From Anaerolineales bacterium (GTDB lineage: Bacteria; Chloroflexota; Anaerolineae; Anaerolineales; JABWBV01): 64,000 bases of DNA. A program made the translations under genes and the position numbers. Positions 15,547 through 24,932 of the stretch are shown here, piece after piece. The notes under the pieces were generated by a model, which was not told where the DNA came from, did not search any database, and worked only from the letters and a program-made list of their open reading frames with translations. Position 1 is the stretch's first letter. The number at the start of each line of letters is the position of its first letter. The stretch covers positions 1-64,000 of the forward strand of contig JACKAX010000016.1 in NCBI GenBank assembly GCA_020634875.1. The letters run 5' to 3'.

Positions 15547-16941
15547 ATGACGCCTGAACCTACAGACGCCTCAAACCGCCAACGGAGTGATCTGGTAGAT
15601 TATTTGCGTCTGTTAACACAACTGGCCTTCGGGGGCATGATCGTTTTTATCCCTTTCCGCTACCGGACAATTGTAGTGGCTCGTCCCCATCCACCTATTT
15701 ATGGGGATTTCACCAATTTCTTGCTCTTCGCAAGTGATTTTTTTCTGCTTGCGACGCTTTTGTTTTGGGGACTGGGTTTTTTGTTTAAGCGGAGACGCTT
15801 GAAAACTGGCCCGTTTTTTCTAACCTATCCGTTGCTGGCCGTGTTGTTAGTGTCCGGGATTAGTATTATTTTTTCGGTGGACCAGGGTCTTTCGACTTAT
15901 CATTTTATCCGGTTTTTGGGATTAGCCGGGTTGTACCTATACGTGGTCAATGAGGTGCAGGGGTTACGCGACATCGCGGTTCCCATTTTGCTACAAACCA
16001 TTATTCAAGCCTGGGTGGGGATCGCACAGACATTGGCGCAACACTCAATTGGTTGGTACTCGCTAGGGGAGTTGGAACTTGACCCGGCATGGAGTGGGGT
16101 AGGGGTGGTAATGACGGCAACAACGCGGGCATTGCGGGCATATGGATTATCCGACCATCCGAACATTTTGGGTGGATGTCTGGCACTGGCATTGTTGGTA
16201 TTGGCGGGGTGGTATCTCGAGCGGGAGCAGGATGATGATCAGCGCTGGCAACCTGTGCGGGCGGTGTTACTCCTGCCAGGGTTGGCCTGCCTGCTATTGA
16301 CGTTTTCCCGCGCGGCCTGGCTGGGCGTTTTCGGAGGGTTGATTTGGGTTGTGGCGGTACTCATCCAAACCCGCCAATTCCGCATAGTTGGAACGTTAGC
16401 CGCGCTTGCGGGGGCTTGGGTACTGGCTATGAGTCCGTTTATCTGGCAGAATTTGCCCTACTTAAGTACCCGAATCAACCCACCCACACAGGAAACTGGC
16501 GGACACGAGATTGTGATTGATACTTCTTTGGTGGAACGGCGTGTGTTAGGGGAGGCGGCAAACAACCTGTTTGCAGAAAATGCGATTTGGGGAACGGGGT
16601 TGGGGACCTTTCCCGTGGCGTTGCAAGCAGCCTATCCGAAATTTCCGCTCGATTATCAACCCGTGCATAACGTATTGCTAGATGTGGCCAGTGAGATTGG
16701 GCTGTTTGGTAGTCTGTTTTATTTTCTGGTGATGCTCGCGCCGTGGTTGGCGCTGTGGATAAACCGAAAGCGGCTGGTTTTTACACCTACGTTGGTGGCT
16801 ACATCCGCGGCATTGCTAGCTGCGAGTGTGATTGGTTTGTTTGATTACTATTTTTGGTATTTGATTCCGGGGCGGTATTGGCAGGTGTTGGCGTGGGGGC
16901 TGTGGGCTGTTAGTTTTCAAAATGCGCTAAACCATGAATGA
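15547..16941 (+). CDS. O-antigen ligase/polymerase-like membrane protein
   Basis: A multi-spanning protein of 464 residues with about 11-12 TM helices. The O-antigen ligase (Wzy_C) signature region is NNLFAENAIWGTGLGTFP followed by YQPVHNVLLDVASEIGLFG, including the catalytic-loop His. It would polymerise or ligate glycan repeat units on the outer face of the membrane. The start at 15547 fits the promoter; the ATG at 15517 is inside it. The stop overlaps the next gene's start by 8 bases (ATGAATGA), so it is coupled to the GT2 enzyme. Confidence 0.85.
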   Translation: MTPEPTDASNRQRSDLVDYLRLLTQLAFGGMIVFIPFRYRTIVVARPHPPIYGDFTNFLLFASDFFLLATLLFWGLGFLFKRRRLKTGPFFLTYPLLAVLLVSGISIIFSVDQGLSTYHFIRFLGLAGLYLYVVNEVQGLRDIAVPILLQTIIQAWVGIAQTLAQHSIGWYSLGELELDPAWSGVGVVMTATTRALRAYGLSDHPNILGGCLALALLVLAGWYLEREQDDDQRWQPVRAVLLLPGLACLLLTFSRAAWLGVFGGLIWVVAVLIQTRQFRIVGTLAALAGAWVLAMSPFIWQNLPYLSTRINPPTQETGGHEIVIDTSLVERRVLGEAANNLFAENAIWGTGLGTFPVALQAAYPKFPLDYQPVHNVLLDVASEIGLFGSLFYFLVMLAPWLALWINRKRLVFTPTLVATSAALLAASVIGLFDYYFWYLIPGRYWQVLAWGLWAVSFQNALNHE

Positions 16942-18409
16942 TTCCCTTCTTATTCCTATCGCCATCTTATATTTGCTTGTTGTGGGGTGTCTATTTATTT
17001 ATGGTATCAATTTCTTCTATATGACTTACTTGAGCGTGCGGCTCAAACCCCCTGCTGCCCCTGCCACGCCTGAAGAATGGCCCCCCGTCACCGTACAATT
17101 ACCCATTTACAATGAATTGTATGTCGCGGAACGGCTAATCGAGGCGGCATCTAGCCTGGATTATCCCCTCGAAAAACTGGAGATTCAAGTCTTGGATGAT
17201 TCGACCGATGAAACTGTAAATTTAGTCCGGGTGGCGATAGACAAAGCGCACGGGCGTGGGGTCAACGTAGTCCACCTTCACCGGGGAGACCGCAAGGGCT
17301 TCAAGGCTGGGGCGCTGGCAAACGGGATGCAGAATGCAACCGGGGAGTTTATCGCTATTTTCGATGCAGATTTTATTCCGCCGCCCGATTACTTACGAAA
17401 AACCGTGCCCTATCTCCTGCACGACCCCAAACTTGCCTTTGTCCAGGGGCGATGGGGGCACGTCAACCGGGATTACTCGTTTTTGACAATTTTGCAAGCT
17501 TTATCCATTGACGCACACTTTATGATTGAACAATCGGCTCGATTTATGGGTGGATTTTGGTTCAATTTCAACGGGACGGCAGGCATTTGGCGACGCAAAG
17601 CCATTGACGACGCGGGGGGGTGGAAAGCAGATACACTAACCGAAGACCTGGACCTATCCTACCGTGCATTTTTGAAGGGATGGCGCGCTCACTTTTTGCG
17701 AGACCTGGAAGTCCCTGCTGAACTTCCTGTCAGTTTTAGTGCCTTTCGCCGCCAACAACACCGGTGGGCAAAGGGGAGTCTGGAATGTGTAAGCAAGCTG
17801 ACCCCGGCAGTATGGGAAGCACCCATCACGCTACAGAAAAAAGTTGGAGCCACTTTGCACCTCGCGGGGTACGGGGTACATCTGCTGCTTTTTGCCCTGG
17901 CATTGCTTTATCCTCTGATTCTCTCCGTCTCCCAAAAATACACCAACCTGATCACCCTCTTTGGCATCGCCGTTATTTTCAACGTGACCGCGCTGGCCCC
18001 CACGGTGTTTTTCATCACCGCCCAACACCAGCTTGGACATCCGTGGTGGCGCAAATTACCCTCGATCTTGTTCATCACAACCCTCGGAACAGGGATGATG
18101 CTGAACACCGTACGCGCGTTTTTGCAGATCATTACCGGACAAATAACCGTCTTCGAGCGGACGCCAAAATTCGGCGTGGCAGACAAAACCCAAAACTGGA
18201 CGCAGAAACGTTATCAGCTCAAACTCGATCCTCTTGTCTTTTATGAGATCGCTTTTGGTCTGTTCAACGTAGGCACAATCTGGTATTCCATCCTGGTCAA
18301 AAACTACGTTATTACCTTTTATGCCTCGCTGTTTGCCATTGGCTTGTTTTTCGTCTCCGGCCTTTCTATCGCGCAAGCTGTCGCCGTTGTACGAAGCCGA
18401 AGAAAATAA
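16934..18409 (+). CDS. Family 2 glycosyltransferase, cellulose synthase-like
   Basis: A 491-residue processive-type inverting glycosyltransferase. One TM helix lies at the N-terminus, then a GT-A domain with PIYNELYVAERL, LDDSTDET, IFDADF (the DxD motif), TLTEDLDLSYR (catalytic Asp) and QQHRWAKG (Q-xxRW motif), followed by about four C-terminal TM helices. This layout matches beta-glucan/glucomannan synthases (CslA-like) that polymerise and export a polysaccharide. Translation is probably coupled to the O-antigen ligase gene. Confidence 0.9.
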   Translation: MNDSLLIPIAILYLLVVGCLFIYGINFFYMTYLSVRLKPPAAPATPEEWPPVTVQLPIYNELYVAERLIEAASSLDYPLEKLEIQVLDDSTDETVNLVRVAIDKAHGRGVNVVHLHRGDRKGFKAGALANGMQNATGEFIAIFDADFIPPPDYLRKTVPYLLHDPKLAFVQGRWGHVNRDYSFLTILQALSIDAHFMIEQSARFMGGFWFNFNGTAGIWRRKAIDDAGGWKADTLTEDLDLSYRAFLKGWRAHFLRDLEVPAELPVSFSAFRRQQHRWAKGSLECVSKLTPAVWEAPITLQKKVGATLHLAGYGVHLLLFALALLYPLILSVSQKYTNLITLFGIAVIFNVTALAPTVFFITAQHQLGHPWWRKLPSILFITTLGTGMMLNTVRAFLQIITGQITVFERTPKFGVADKTQNWTQKRYQLKLDPLVFYEIAFGLFNVGTIWYSILVKNYVITFYASLFAIGLFFVSGLSIAQAVAVVRSRRK

Positions 18410-18470
18410 TCTTCCCCAAGATGAATTGAACGATCTCCCCATCTGCCGTACCCTATAGGCACGAGATTCC

Positions 18471-19565
18471 ATGCCGCGAATAACTATTACCCTCCTCCTC
18501 TTTCTCATCCTCGTTTTCGTACTCTTTGCCTGTCAAAATCCCCAAACCCCTCCGCCACCTACCCTTGCCCCGCTTCGCGCCGAAATCGTACAGGAAAATA
18601 CCGGTTTTATCGTGGACATGGATTTCGCTCTCGACGGACGCCTGTTTTACATCACCCAGGCCGGGAACATTTACGCGCAACCCCTCACGGCTTCCTCCGT
18701 TCCCCCTCCCCTGCTCACTCTGAATGTCGCCCGCGCCACCAGTTTTGAAAGCGGCTTGCTCGGTCTCGCTCTATCCCCCACCTTTGCCGAAGACCACACT
18801 TTTTACGTGTACTATACCGTTCCTGACGAAAACAATGCCCCCATTGCCTCCCGCCTCGCGCGTTACGTGGAACAGGAAGGGAAAGCCATTTCGGAAACTA
18901 TCCTCCTCGACCTGCCTGCCCGCCCCGATCAGCAATACCATTTCGGCGGCGCACTGAACTTCGGGCCGGATGGCAAACTCTATCTCATTTTTGGCGACAC
19001 CAACCTCCCCGACGAGGCACGCAACCCCCAAACCCCCTACGGTGCTATCCTCCGTATCAACCCCGATGGAAGTATCCCCGACGACAACCCATTTCCTGGC
19101 TCGTATGTGTATGCTTTCGGGATTCGCAACGGGTTTGGGCTGGCCTGGCAACCAGACACTGGCGTTCTATTCGAAACCGAAAATGGCGCCGATTGCGATG
19201 ACGAATTCAACCGGATTGAACCCGGCAAGGATTACGGGTGGGGTCTCTATCCCTACGACACCTGTCCCTACCCCGACGACGCGACCCCGCCGCTTTACCA
19301 GTGGACCCCCACCGCTGCCCCGGCCACCCTCCTTTTTTATCAAGGCACACGCATTCCTGAATGGGATGGTAAGGTGTTGATTTGCGGATTCAACCGTCAA
19401 GAATTGTATGTCGTCACGCTTACGAAGGATGGACAAAGTGTACAAACGATGGAGCAAGCGAATATTCTGGGGTTGGACTTCCCTTGCCGGGTTGCGCTGG
19501 TGGAAGGGCCAGATGGATGGGTCTACGCGGCGGGAGAATCAAGTATTTTTCGGATTGGGCGTTAA
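18471..19565 (+). CDS. PQQ-type sugar dehydrogenase lipoprotein
   Basis: A 364-residue exported protein with lipobox VLFACQ and the six-bladed propeller of the soluble glucose/sorbosone dehydrogenase family: GLLGLALSPTFAEDHTFYV, HFGGALNFGPDGKLYL, YAFGIRNGFGLAWQP, ENGADCDDEFNRIEPGKDYGW-like segments. The His of HFGG and Arg of GIRNG are usual PQQ-site residues. It would oxidise sugars outside the membrane, if PQQ is available; many relatives are uncharacterised. Its 3' end overlaps the convergent sugar transferase by 4 bases, and no terminator separates them. Confidence 0.85.
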   Translation: MPRITITLLLFLILVFVLFACQNPQTPPPPTLAPLRAEIVQENTGFIVDMDFALDGRLFYITQAGNIYAQPLTASSVPPPLLTLNVARATSFESGLLGLALSPTFAEDHTFYVYYTVPDENNAPIASRLARYVEQEGKAISETILLDLPARPDQQYHFGGALNFGPDGKLYLIFGDTNLPDEARNPQTPYGAILRINPDGSIPDDNPFPGSYVYAFGIRNGFGLAWQPDTGVLFETENGADCDDEFNRIEPGKDYGWGLYPYDTCPYPDDATPPLYQWTPTAAPATLLFYQGTRIPEWDGKVLICGFNRQELYVVTLTKDGQSVQTMEQANILGLDFPCRVALVEGPDGWVYAAGESSIFRIGR

Positions 19566-20179
19566 AAAGCTCCATCCCGCCGAAAAACGACGCCAGGCGT
19601 TTGAAGCATAATCCGCAGATCCTCACATAACGACCACTGCTGAACATATTGCACATCCAGCCACACCCGTTCGAGAAATGACAACTGATTACGCCCAGAT
19701 ACCTGCCATAACCCAGTCAAACCAGGCCTGACAGCGGCATACCAACAAAAATGCTCGCAATAAAATTCTTTTTGCTCCGGGAGACAAGGCCGAGGGCCAA
19801 CCAAACTCATCTCACCGCGTAAAATATTCCAAAGTTGGGGGAGTTCGTCCAAACTCAGGCGACGAAGAATTTTTCCTGCCCGCGTAAGACGGGGATCATC
19901 CATTAGCTTTTGGAATTGTGTCCAGGTTAGACGTGCGTCGGGGTTTTCGCTCAAATGTATTGCCAGTAGTTGCGGTGCGGCTAATTCCATCGTACGAAAT
20001 TTGATCATCACAAAGGGATGTCCCCCTTTGCCAAGGCGAATTTGACGAAAAAATACTGGACCAGGAGAGTCCAACTTAATCCAAAAAGCCACGCCCAAGA
20101 ACAACGGCGCGAAGAAAATTAACGCGCACAAAGCTCCACAGAAATCCACACAACGTTTCACCCTAAACCCAAATTTCAT
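19562..20179 (-). CDS. Undecaprenyl-phosphate sugar phosphotransferase (bacterial sugar transferase)
   Basis: A 205-residue short-form initiating transferase of the WcaJ/PglC type. One membrane-inserted helix is near the N-terminus (FCGALCALIFFAPLFLGVAF), then SPGPVFFRQIRLGKGG, FVMIKFRTM, SLDELPQLWNILRGEMSL, VGPRPCLPEQ and RPGLTGLWQVSGRN, the conserved core of the family including the catalytic Asp-Glu pair. It transfers a sugar phosphate to undecaprenyl phosphate and so starts glycan assembly. The start codon overlaps the stop of the upstream glycosyltransferase (ATGA). Confidence 0.92.
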   Translation of the reverse strand: MKFGFRVKRCVDFCGALCALIFFAPLFLGVAFWIKLDSPGPVFFRQIRLGKGGHPFVMIKFRTMELAAPQLLAIHLSENPDARLTWTQFQKLMDDPRLTRAGKILRRLSLDELPQLWNILRGEMSLVGPRPCLPEQKEFYCEHFCWYAAVRPGLTGLWQVSGRNQLSFLERVWLDVQYVQQWSLCEDLRIMLQTPGVVFRRDGAF

Positions 20180-21285
20180 CGGGAACTCGGGGCACTTTGG
20201 CGCATGATCATCGCCAATATTTCCTGTTCAAAGCGAGAGCGGCTAAACCGTTCAGCATTTTGTCGGATTGTTCGCACATCAAAACAAGAGCGTTGTTCCT
20301 CAAAGGATAAAATCGCGTTCTTCAATTCCTCTACGGTTTGATTTTCGAACAATACCCCCGTCCGTCCGTGCACTACGGTTTCCCGTACCCCACCGCGCCC
20401 CAAGGCAATCACCGGACACCCTGCCGCCTGCGCTTCTACAGGTGCAATCCCAAAATCTTCCTCCGCCAGATGGACAAACGCCCTTGCCCGGCCCAACAAT
20501 TCTGGCAATTTTTCAGGTGGTTGCCATCCTAAAAGTTGAATATTGGGCATTCCATGCACTTTTTCTTCAATGAGTTCCCACTCCTCCCCTGTGCCGACGA
20601 TCATCAAAGGCAAGCCCAAACACGCAAATGCATCTACCACCAAGGGGACCTTTTTATGCGGTGCCATTCTTCCCACTATGATGTAATAATCCTCGCGCCG
20701 AGGTGACGGCTCGAACCGATCAACTTCAACAGGCGGATAAATCACTTCCGCCTGCCGGCCGTATGCCCGCTCAATCAGGTACGCCACCCAATGTGAAATT
20801 GCCACAAAATGATTCACCCGTTTGACCGCACGGCAATCCCAAGCACGCAAATAATCCAGAACCCAGCGTGCCAGTAATTTTTTCGGGCCGTGCAACCTAC
20901 GCAAAAAACTGTCATAATTTTGCCAGACATATCTGAGGGGAGTAAACGTATAACCGATGTGAATCTGCTCCGGCGAGGTCAACACCCCATGTGCAACTGC
21001 GTAATTCAACGAGAGGACAACCGGATACCCGCTTACGTCTAACCGCTCGATAGCGTGCGGAAATAGAGGCGCATACCGGTAATGATTTTGATATACCCCT
21101 GGCAGACGGTCAATAAATGAAGGGCGTATATCCTGGTGTTCTAACGCCGTACCAAGAAAGCGTGCGCGGTTGAATAACAACGTAAACACAGGCGCCGCGG
21201 GAAACACATCTAATAAAGTCGCCAAAACTTGTTCAGCTCCTCCCCAAAAAGGCAACGCATCATGGACAAAAGCAATTTCTGGCAT
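20176..21285 (-). CDS. Glycosyltransferase, GT-B fold (GT4 family)
   Basis: A 369-residue glycosyltransferase, starting MPEIAFVHDALPFWGGAEQV. Features include the donor-side motif YIIVGRMAPHKKVPLVVDAF, LLGWQPPEKLPELLGRA and HLAEEDFGIAPVEAQAAGCP with the E-x7-E pair. The start at 21285 is chosen over an in-frame ATG six codons earlier because the conserved strand begins there. It lies directly upstream of, and overlaps, the sugar transferase, so the two probably perform the first steps of one glycan. The divergent neighbour is the nucleotidyltransferase gene. Confidence 0.88.
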   Translation of the reverse strand: MPEIAFVHDALPFWGGAEQVLATLLDVFPAAPVFTLLFNRARFLGTALEHQDIRPSFIDRLPGVYQNHYRYAPLFPHAIERLDVSGYPVVLSLNYAVAHGVLTSPEQIHIGYTFTPLRYVWQNYDSFLRRLHGPKKLLARWVLDYLRAWDCRAVKRVNHFVAISHWVAYLIERAYGRQAEVIYPPVEVDRFEPSPRREDYYIIVGRMAPHKKVPLVVDAFACLGLPLMIVGTGEEWELIEEKVHGMPNIQLLGWQPPEKLPELLGRARAFVHLAEEDFGIAPVEAQAAGCPVIALGRGGVRETVVHGRTGVLFENQTVEELKNAILSFEEQRSCFDVRTIRQNAERFSRSRFEQEILAMIMRQSAPSSR

Positions 21286-21335
21286 AAAACAAAAGTTTAG
21301 CATATTTTTTCGCCAGCGCGTATCTGCTTAAAACT

Positions 21336-21365
21336 TTGACATAACCTCCTTTCCAACGATATACT
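21336..21365 (+). promoter_or_regulatory. Sigma-70-type promoter, leaderless
   Basis: TTGACA (21336-21341), an 18-base spacer and TATACT (21360-21365). The ATG at 21374 lies 8 bases past the -10 box, and there is no Shine-Dalgarno site. The layout closely matches the promoter at 15510-15539. Confidence 0.7.
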
Positions 21366-21373
21366 AACCCCGC

Positions 21374-22300
21374 ATGTCCACCCTAACCCCTCTGCAAAAT
21401 GCTATTCTCCAAACACTCACCTATTCAGACCTCTTTGACTACCCCCTTACTGCCTCCGAAATTCACCGATATCTGATCGGGGTTCACGTTAATTTCGAGA
21501 TCATTCAACAAACGCTCGCGACTGATCTTCTCGCGGCAAAATGGTTTGCTCAAACCGGGGAATACTACACGCTTCCAGGGCGCGAAGGGTTAGCTGAAAC
21601 TCGCGCCCGGCGTGCCGCCTACTCAGCTAATCTCTGGCCCCGCGCATTGCAATATGGACGTCAATTAGCAGGCTTTCCCTTTGTGCGAATGGTCGCACTT
21701 ACCGGGACTCTGGCGGTCAACAATGTCGAACAAAATGCCGATGTAGATTACCTGGTTATTACCGAACCAGGCCGGTTGTGGTTGTGCCGGGCGTTTGTCA
21801 TTGGACTTGTGCGGGTGGCTGCCCGATCTGGCATTATCCTGTGCCCCAATTTTTTTCTCGCCGAAAACGCACTCGCTCTTCCCGATCACACGCTGTACAT
21901 TGCCAGGGAAATCACCCAAATGATTCCGCTTTCTGGACGTAAACTGTACGACCAACTCCGAGCCGCGAATCCTTGGGTAGCCGATTTTCTTCCCAACGCA
22001 GATGGCCCGCCCCCCGCAAATCTGCCTGCGTTCCCTAAACGTACGTTTCCGCAAATCCTGACGGAGGCCGTTTTCCGTTCTCCGCTCGGAACGCCTGTCG
22101 AACGATGGGAAATGAACCGTAAAATCCGCAAGTTTACCTCCCAAGCACCCTCCCACGCTGAAATCCGTTTTTCCCCAGATCGGTGCCAGGGGCATTTTGA
22201 CGGGTACGGGAAACGGACGATGGAAGCGTTCCAAGGGAGGCTGGAATTTTCAAATGGCGATGAGTGTTCCACCGCGGTGGGAATTCGTGGAAATTCATAG
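21374..22300 (+). CDS. Winged-helix plus nucleotidyltransferase-fold protein
   Basis: A 308-residue protein. The first 50 residues (LQNAILQTLTYSDLFDYPLT...) look like a winged helix. TGTLAVNNVEQNADVDYLVI resembles the G[ST]...DxD active site of minimal nucleotidyltransferases, here with a Gly-Thr and an Asp-x-Asp. The remainder is helical with conserved LCPNFFLAENAL and CQGHFDGYGKRTMEAF. The precise reaction is unknown; nucleotide transfer to an envelope or secondary metabolite is one possibility. It is followed after 96 bases by a B12 radical SAM gene, with which it is probably co-expressed. Confidence 0.65.
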   Translation: MSTLTPLQNAILQTLTYSDLFDYPLTASEIHRYLIGVHVNFEIIQQTLATDLLAAKWFAQTGEYYTLPGREGLAETRARRAAYSANLWPRALQYGRQLAGFPFVRMVALTGTLAVNNVEQNADVDYLVITEPGRLWLCRAFVIGLVRVAARSGIILCPNFFLAENALALPDHTLYIAREITQMIPLSGRKLYDQLRAANPWVADFLPNADGPPPANLPAFPKRTFPQILTEAVFRSPLGTPVERWEMNRKIRKFTSQAPSHAEIRFSPDRCQGHFDGYGKRTMEAFQGRLEFSNGDECSTAVGIRGNS

Positions 22301-22396
22301 GAATGAGGCCAGGGGGTTTTCAGCAAAATGCCTTGAATTTCTCTAATTCCCCACCAGCCCGCAGAACGATCCATTTTCAATCAAACAAGGAGTTCC

Positions 22397-24001
22397 ATGC
22401 CCAAACTTCTTTTCGGACAATCTTATTTTCTCCGTTTTGACCCAAAATTGTGGGAAGGAATGCAACCCTACCCACCCCTTGGCACCTTGTATGCAGCGAG
22501 TTATTTGCGCGAACAGGGGTACGAGGTCGCGTTGTTTGACGCGATGTTAGCAGAATCGGAAGCAGACTGGGCCGTTGCTCTCGAACGCGAAAAGCCTGAT
22601 TTTGCGATTCTGTATGAGGACAATTTCAATTACCTCTCAAAAATGTGCCTCTCCCGAATGCGCGAGGCCGCGTTCACAATGACAAAAATGGCCAAAGATC
22701 ATGGGCTTACCATTATCATTTGTGGCTCCGATGCAACCGACCACTACCCTAATTACCTCGAAAAAGGCGCGGATTTCATCTTGCTCGGAGAAGGAGAAGC
22801 AACCCTGGCTGAACTGCTTGCCTGTTTAACAGGGAGGTCGGAAACCCGGCTAGAGGAAATTTTGGGATTGGCGTTTCGGGAAGGAAAAGAAGAAGAGACG
22901 GAGAATTCACTTTTGTGCGCTTCCTCCCTTGCGCCTACCACGCCGGACACCCCCGTTCATTTTCACACAACCCCGCGTCGTGCGGACTTACGCGATCTCG
23001 ACGCATTGCCGTTCCCGGCATGGGATTTGATAGATGTGGAAAAATACCGAAGCATCTGGCTAACCCGGCATGGATATTATTCTATGAATATGGTGACCAC
23101 CCGGGGGTGCCCGTTTCACTGCAACTGGTGTGCCAAACCTATTTGGGGGCAACGTTACCACTCGCGCAGTCCCGAAAATGTGGTGGCGGAGATGAAATGG
23201 CTAAAGGAGACTTACCACCCCGATCATATTTGGTTTGCAGATGATATTTTAGGGCTGAAACCTGGCTGGTTAGTGCGGTTTGCCGAAACGGTGGATCGGA
23301 AAAAGGCGCGGATCCCGTTTAAAGGATTAAGTCGGGTGGATTTACTGCTTCGTGAAGGAGAGGTGGATGCGCTGCACCGTGCGGGGGCGGACATCATTTG
23401 GGTAGGGGCAGAGTCCGGGGCGCAGAAAATTCTCACAGCGATGGAGAAAGGGACTAAAGTGGAGCAAATATATGAAGCTGCGCGTCGAATGCACGCTGCG
23501 GGGGTCAAGATTGCGTTCTTTTTGCAATTTGGTTATCCCGGTGAGACACGAGCGGATATTGAAAAGACGCTCCAAATGGTGCGTGACTTGATGCCTGATG
23601 ACATCGGAATGTCGGTTAGTTATCCTCTCCCTGGGACCAAGTTTTATGACCGGGTGCAGGATCAATTGGGTGATAAACAAAATTGGGTCGATTCAGCAGA
23701 TTTGGAAATGATGTACCAAGGCCCCTTTACCACAGAATTTTACCGACATTTGCATACCACGCTACATAAGGAATACCGGGCACGGAAGACCTGGAGGGTG
23801 CTTAAGCGATTGGTGCGGCACCCCGAGGAATTCCGTCCTGCACACGTTCGGCAAGCAGCGGCGATGGTTTTTCACTCAATCACATTGCCCCTGGCGCGTC
23901 AGAAGTTGAAAACCTTGGAGCAGGTACCCCATAAAGGAATGGAATTACCTAAAGGCGGAATGACCCTTGAAGAGTCAGCAATTCCAACCAAACAAGATTA
24001 A
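22397..24001 (+). CDS. B12-binding domain radical SAM protein
   Basis: A 534-residue enzyme. The N-terminal ~150 residues form a cobalamin-binding Rossmann-like domain (PPLGTLYAASYLREQGYEV, then IIICGSDATDHYPNYL). A radical SAM domain follows with the [4Fe-4S] motif in RGCPFHCNWCAKP (CxxxCxxC, near residue 240) and the GAESGAQKILTAMEKGTK region. Such enzymes methylate unreactive carbons or reshape lipids and natural products. AAGGAG precedes the start. The 3' end overlaps the convergent PAS gene by 4 bases. Confidence 0.88.
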   Translation: MPKLLFGQSYFLRFDPKLWEGMQPYPPLGTLYAASYLREQGYEVALFDAMLAESEADWAVALEREKPDFAILYEDNFNYLSKMCLSRMREAAFTMTKMAKDHGLTIIICGSDATDHYPNYLEKGADFILLGEGEATLAELLACLTGRSETRLEEILGLAFREGKEEETENSLLCASSLAPTTPDTPVHFHTTPRRADLRDLDALPFPAWDLIDVEKYRSIWLTRHGYYSMNMVTTRGCPFHCNWCAKPIWGQRYHSRSPENVVAEMKWLKETYHPDHIWFADDILGLKPGWLVRFAETVDRKKARIPFKGLSRVDLLLREGEVDALHRAGADIIWVGAESGAQKILTAMEKGTKVEQIYEAARRMHAAGVKIAFFLQFGYPGETRADIEKTLQMVRDLMPDDIGMSVSYPLPGTKFYDRVQDQLGDKQNWVDSADLEMMYQGPFTTEFYRHLHTTLHKEYRARKTWRVLKRLVRHPEEFRPAHVRQAAAMVFHSITLPLARQKLKTLEQVPHKGMELPKGGMTLEESAIPTKQD

Positions 24002-24474
24002 ATTCCCAGGAGTTCGCGTTCCATCTGCTTGTACTTGGTGAGATCAATAATTGCAGCGATTGACCCATCTATTTTTCCATCCCGCCATCGCGGCGTACCA
24101 GTAATCAATACGTTTATCAAAGTACCATCCGCGCGGACTAAGCGAGTTTCATAGGTTGTCGTAAGGCCTAATTTTCGTTCTGCATTTGCCCGCATCAAGG
24201 CTTCAAAATCTTGGGGATGGGTAATATCCTTGGGCGATTTCTTCAATAATTCTTCCAATCCATAACCAGTCAACTGTGCATAGGTAGAGTTGATGAAAAC
24301 AAAATTGGAATCTTTATCAATAACGGTTAAACCTTGACCCATCGTGTTCATTTCGGATAGGACAAGATCCCGCTCGGCCTGGAGAGTAATCGCGGATTGC
24401 CCCAGGTTCGTGATATCTTCCAAAAAAGGGGTAAAACAATGGACAATTCCGTGTTCGGTGACTACTGATTGCAT
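23998..24474 (-). CDS. Single PAS-domain protein
   Basis: A 158-residue protein with one PAS/PAC domain: MNTMGQGLTVIDKDSNFVFI, NSTYAQLTGYGLEELL, HPQDFEALM, TYETRLVRADGTLINVLITG and IAAIIDLTKYKQMER. The N-terminal 40 residues look like a signalling helix. No kinase, cyclase or DNA-binding domain follows, so it is either a stand-alone sensor module or the remnant of a larger sensor; the clean stop next to the convergent gene favours a stand-alone form. Ligand unknown. Confidence 0.75.
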   Translation of the reverse strand: MQSVVTEHGIVHCFTPFLEDITNLGQSAITLQAERDLVLSEMNTMGQGLTVIDKDSNFVFINSTYAQLTGYGLEELLKKSPKDITHPQDFEALMRANAERKLGLTTTYETRLVRADGTLINVLITGTPRWRDGKIDGSIAAIIDLTKYKQMERELLGI

Positions 24475-24566
24475 GGTTACACATCCTAAAAATACTAAAA
24501 TTCTAGCGACAGTAGAAGAGAGTGAACTGATAGAGGAGTTGATTTAATGTTTCGGAAAATAGATCC

Positions 24567-24673
24567 GGCTCTTCCGTTTTCGGGGGGAAATCATCCGAAT
24601 TTTGAAGGTGTGGGCGGGGTGTACACCCCGCCCACACCTTCAAAATTCGGGCTAATCCCGTTAATTACGGGAG
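24567..24673 (-). repeat. 107-bp dispersed palindromic repeat, copy B
   Basis: Reverse-orientation copy of the repeat at 4606-4711. The core at 24595-24650 is a perfect 56-bp palindrome (28-bp arms, no loop, centre GTGTACAC). The flanks TAATTA(A)CGGGATTAGCCC and the end CGGAAGAGCC match copy A. It lies in the 458-base gap between the PAS gene and the TetR gene. Between 24674 and 24879 the gap is AT-rich with nothing else recognised. Confidence 0.8.
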
Positions 24674-24879
24674 CCCCATAGATCTGTAAAAAAACCAAAG
24701 CTGACAAATGAACGGCAATATCTATATAAATCATCATTTTTTTTATCCAAAATTGCTCTGACTATTAACAACGTTATTTCGCAGAAAAAGTAATAAATTG
24801 AGGGAATTTTTTAATAAAAACAGGGGTTTCGGTGGGAACGCCTACACGGGGAAAAGTTCCAAGAAAACATGGGTAACCC

Positions 24880-24907
24880 TTGACACAACACCAAACAATA
24901 TTATAAT
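24880..24907 (+). promoter_or_regulatory. Consensus sigma-70-type promoter of the TetR gene
   Basis: TTGACA (24880-24885), a 16-base spacer, then TATAAT (24902-24907). The start codon of the regulator is at 24933, giving a short leader. The operator at 24909-24923 covers the predicted transcription start. Confidence 0.8.
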
Positions 24908-24908
24908 T

Positions 24909-24923
24909 CCGAACATTGTACGG
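24909..24923. promoter_or_regulatory. Probable TetR operator, site 1
   Basis: CCGAACATTGTACGG, an inverted repeat with a single mismatch (6-3-6 layout), directly after the -10 box of the regulator gene. It differs from site 2 at 25561-25575 at only 3 of 15 positions. Position and match suggest autorepression. Confidence 0.65.
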
Positions 24924-24932
24924 ATTTTAGAC

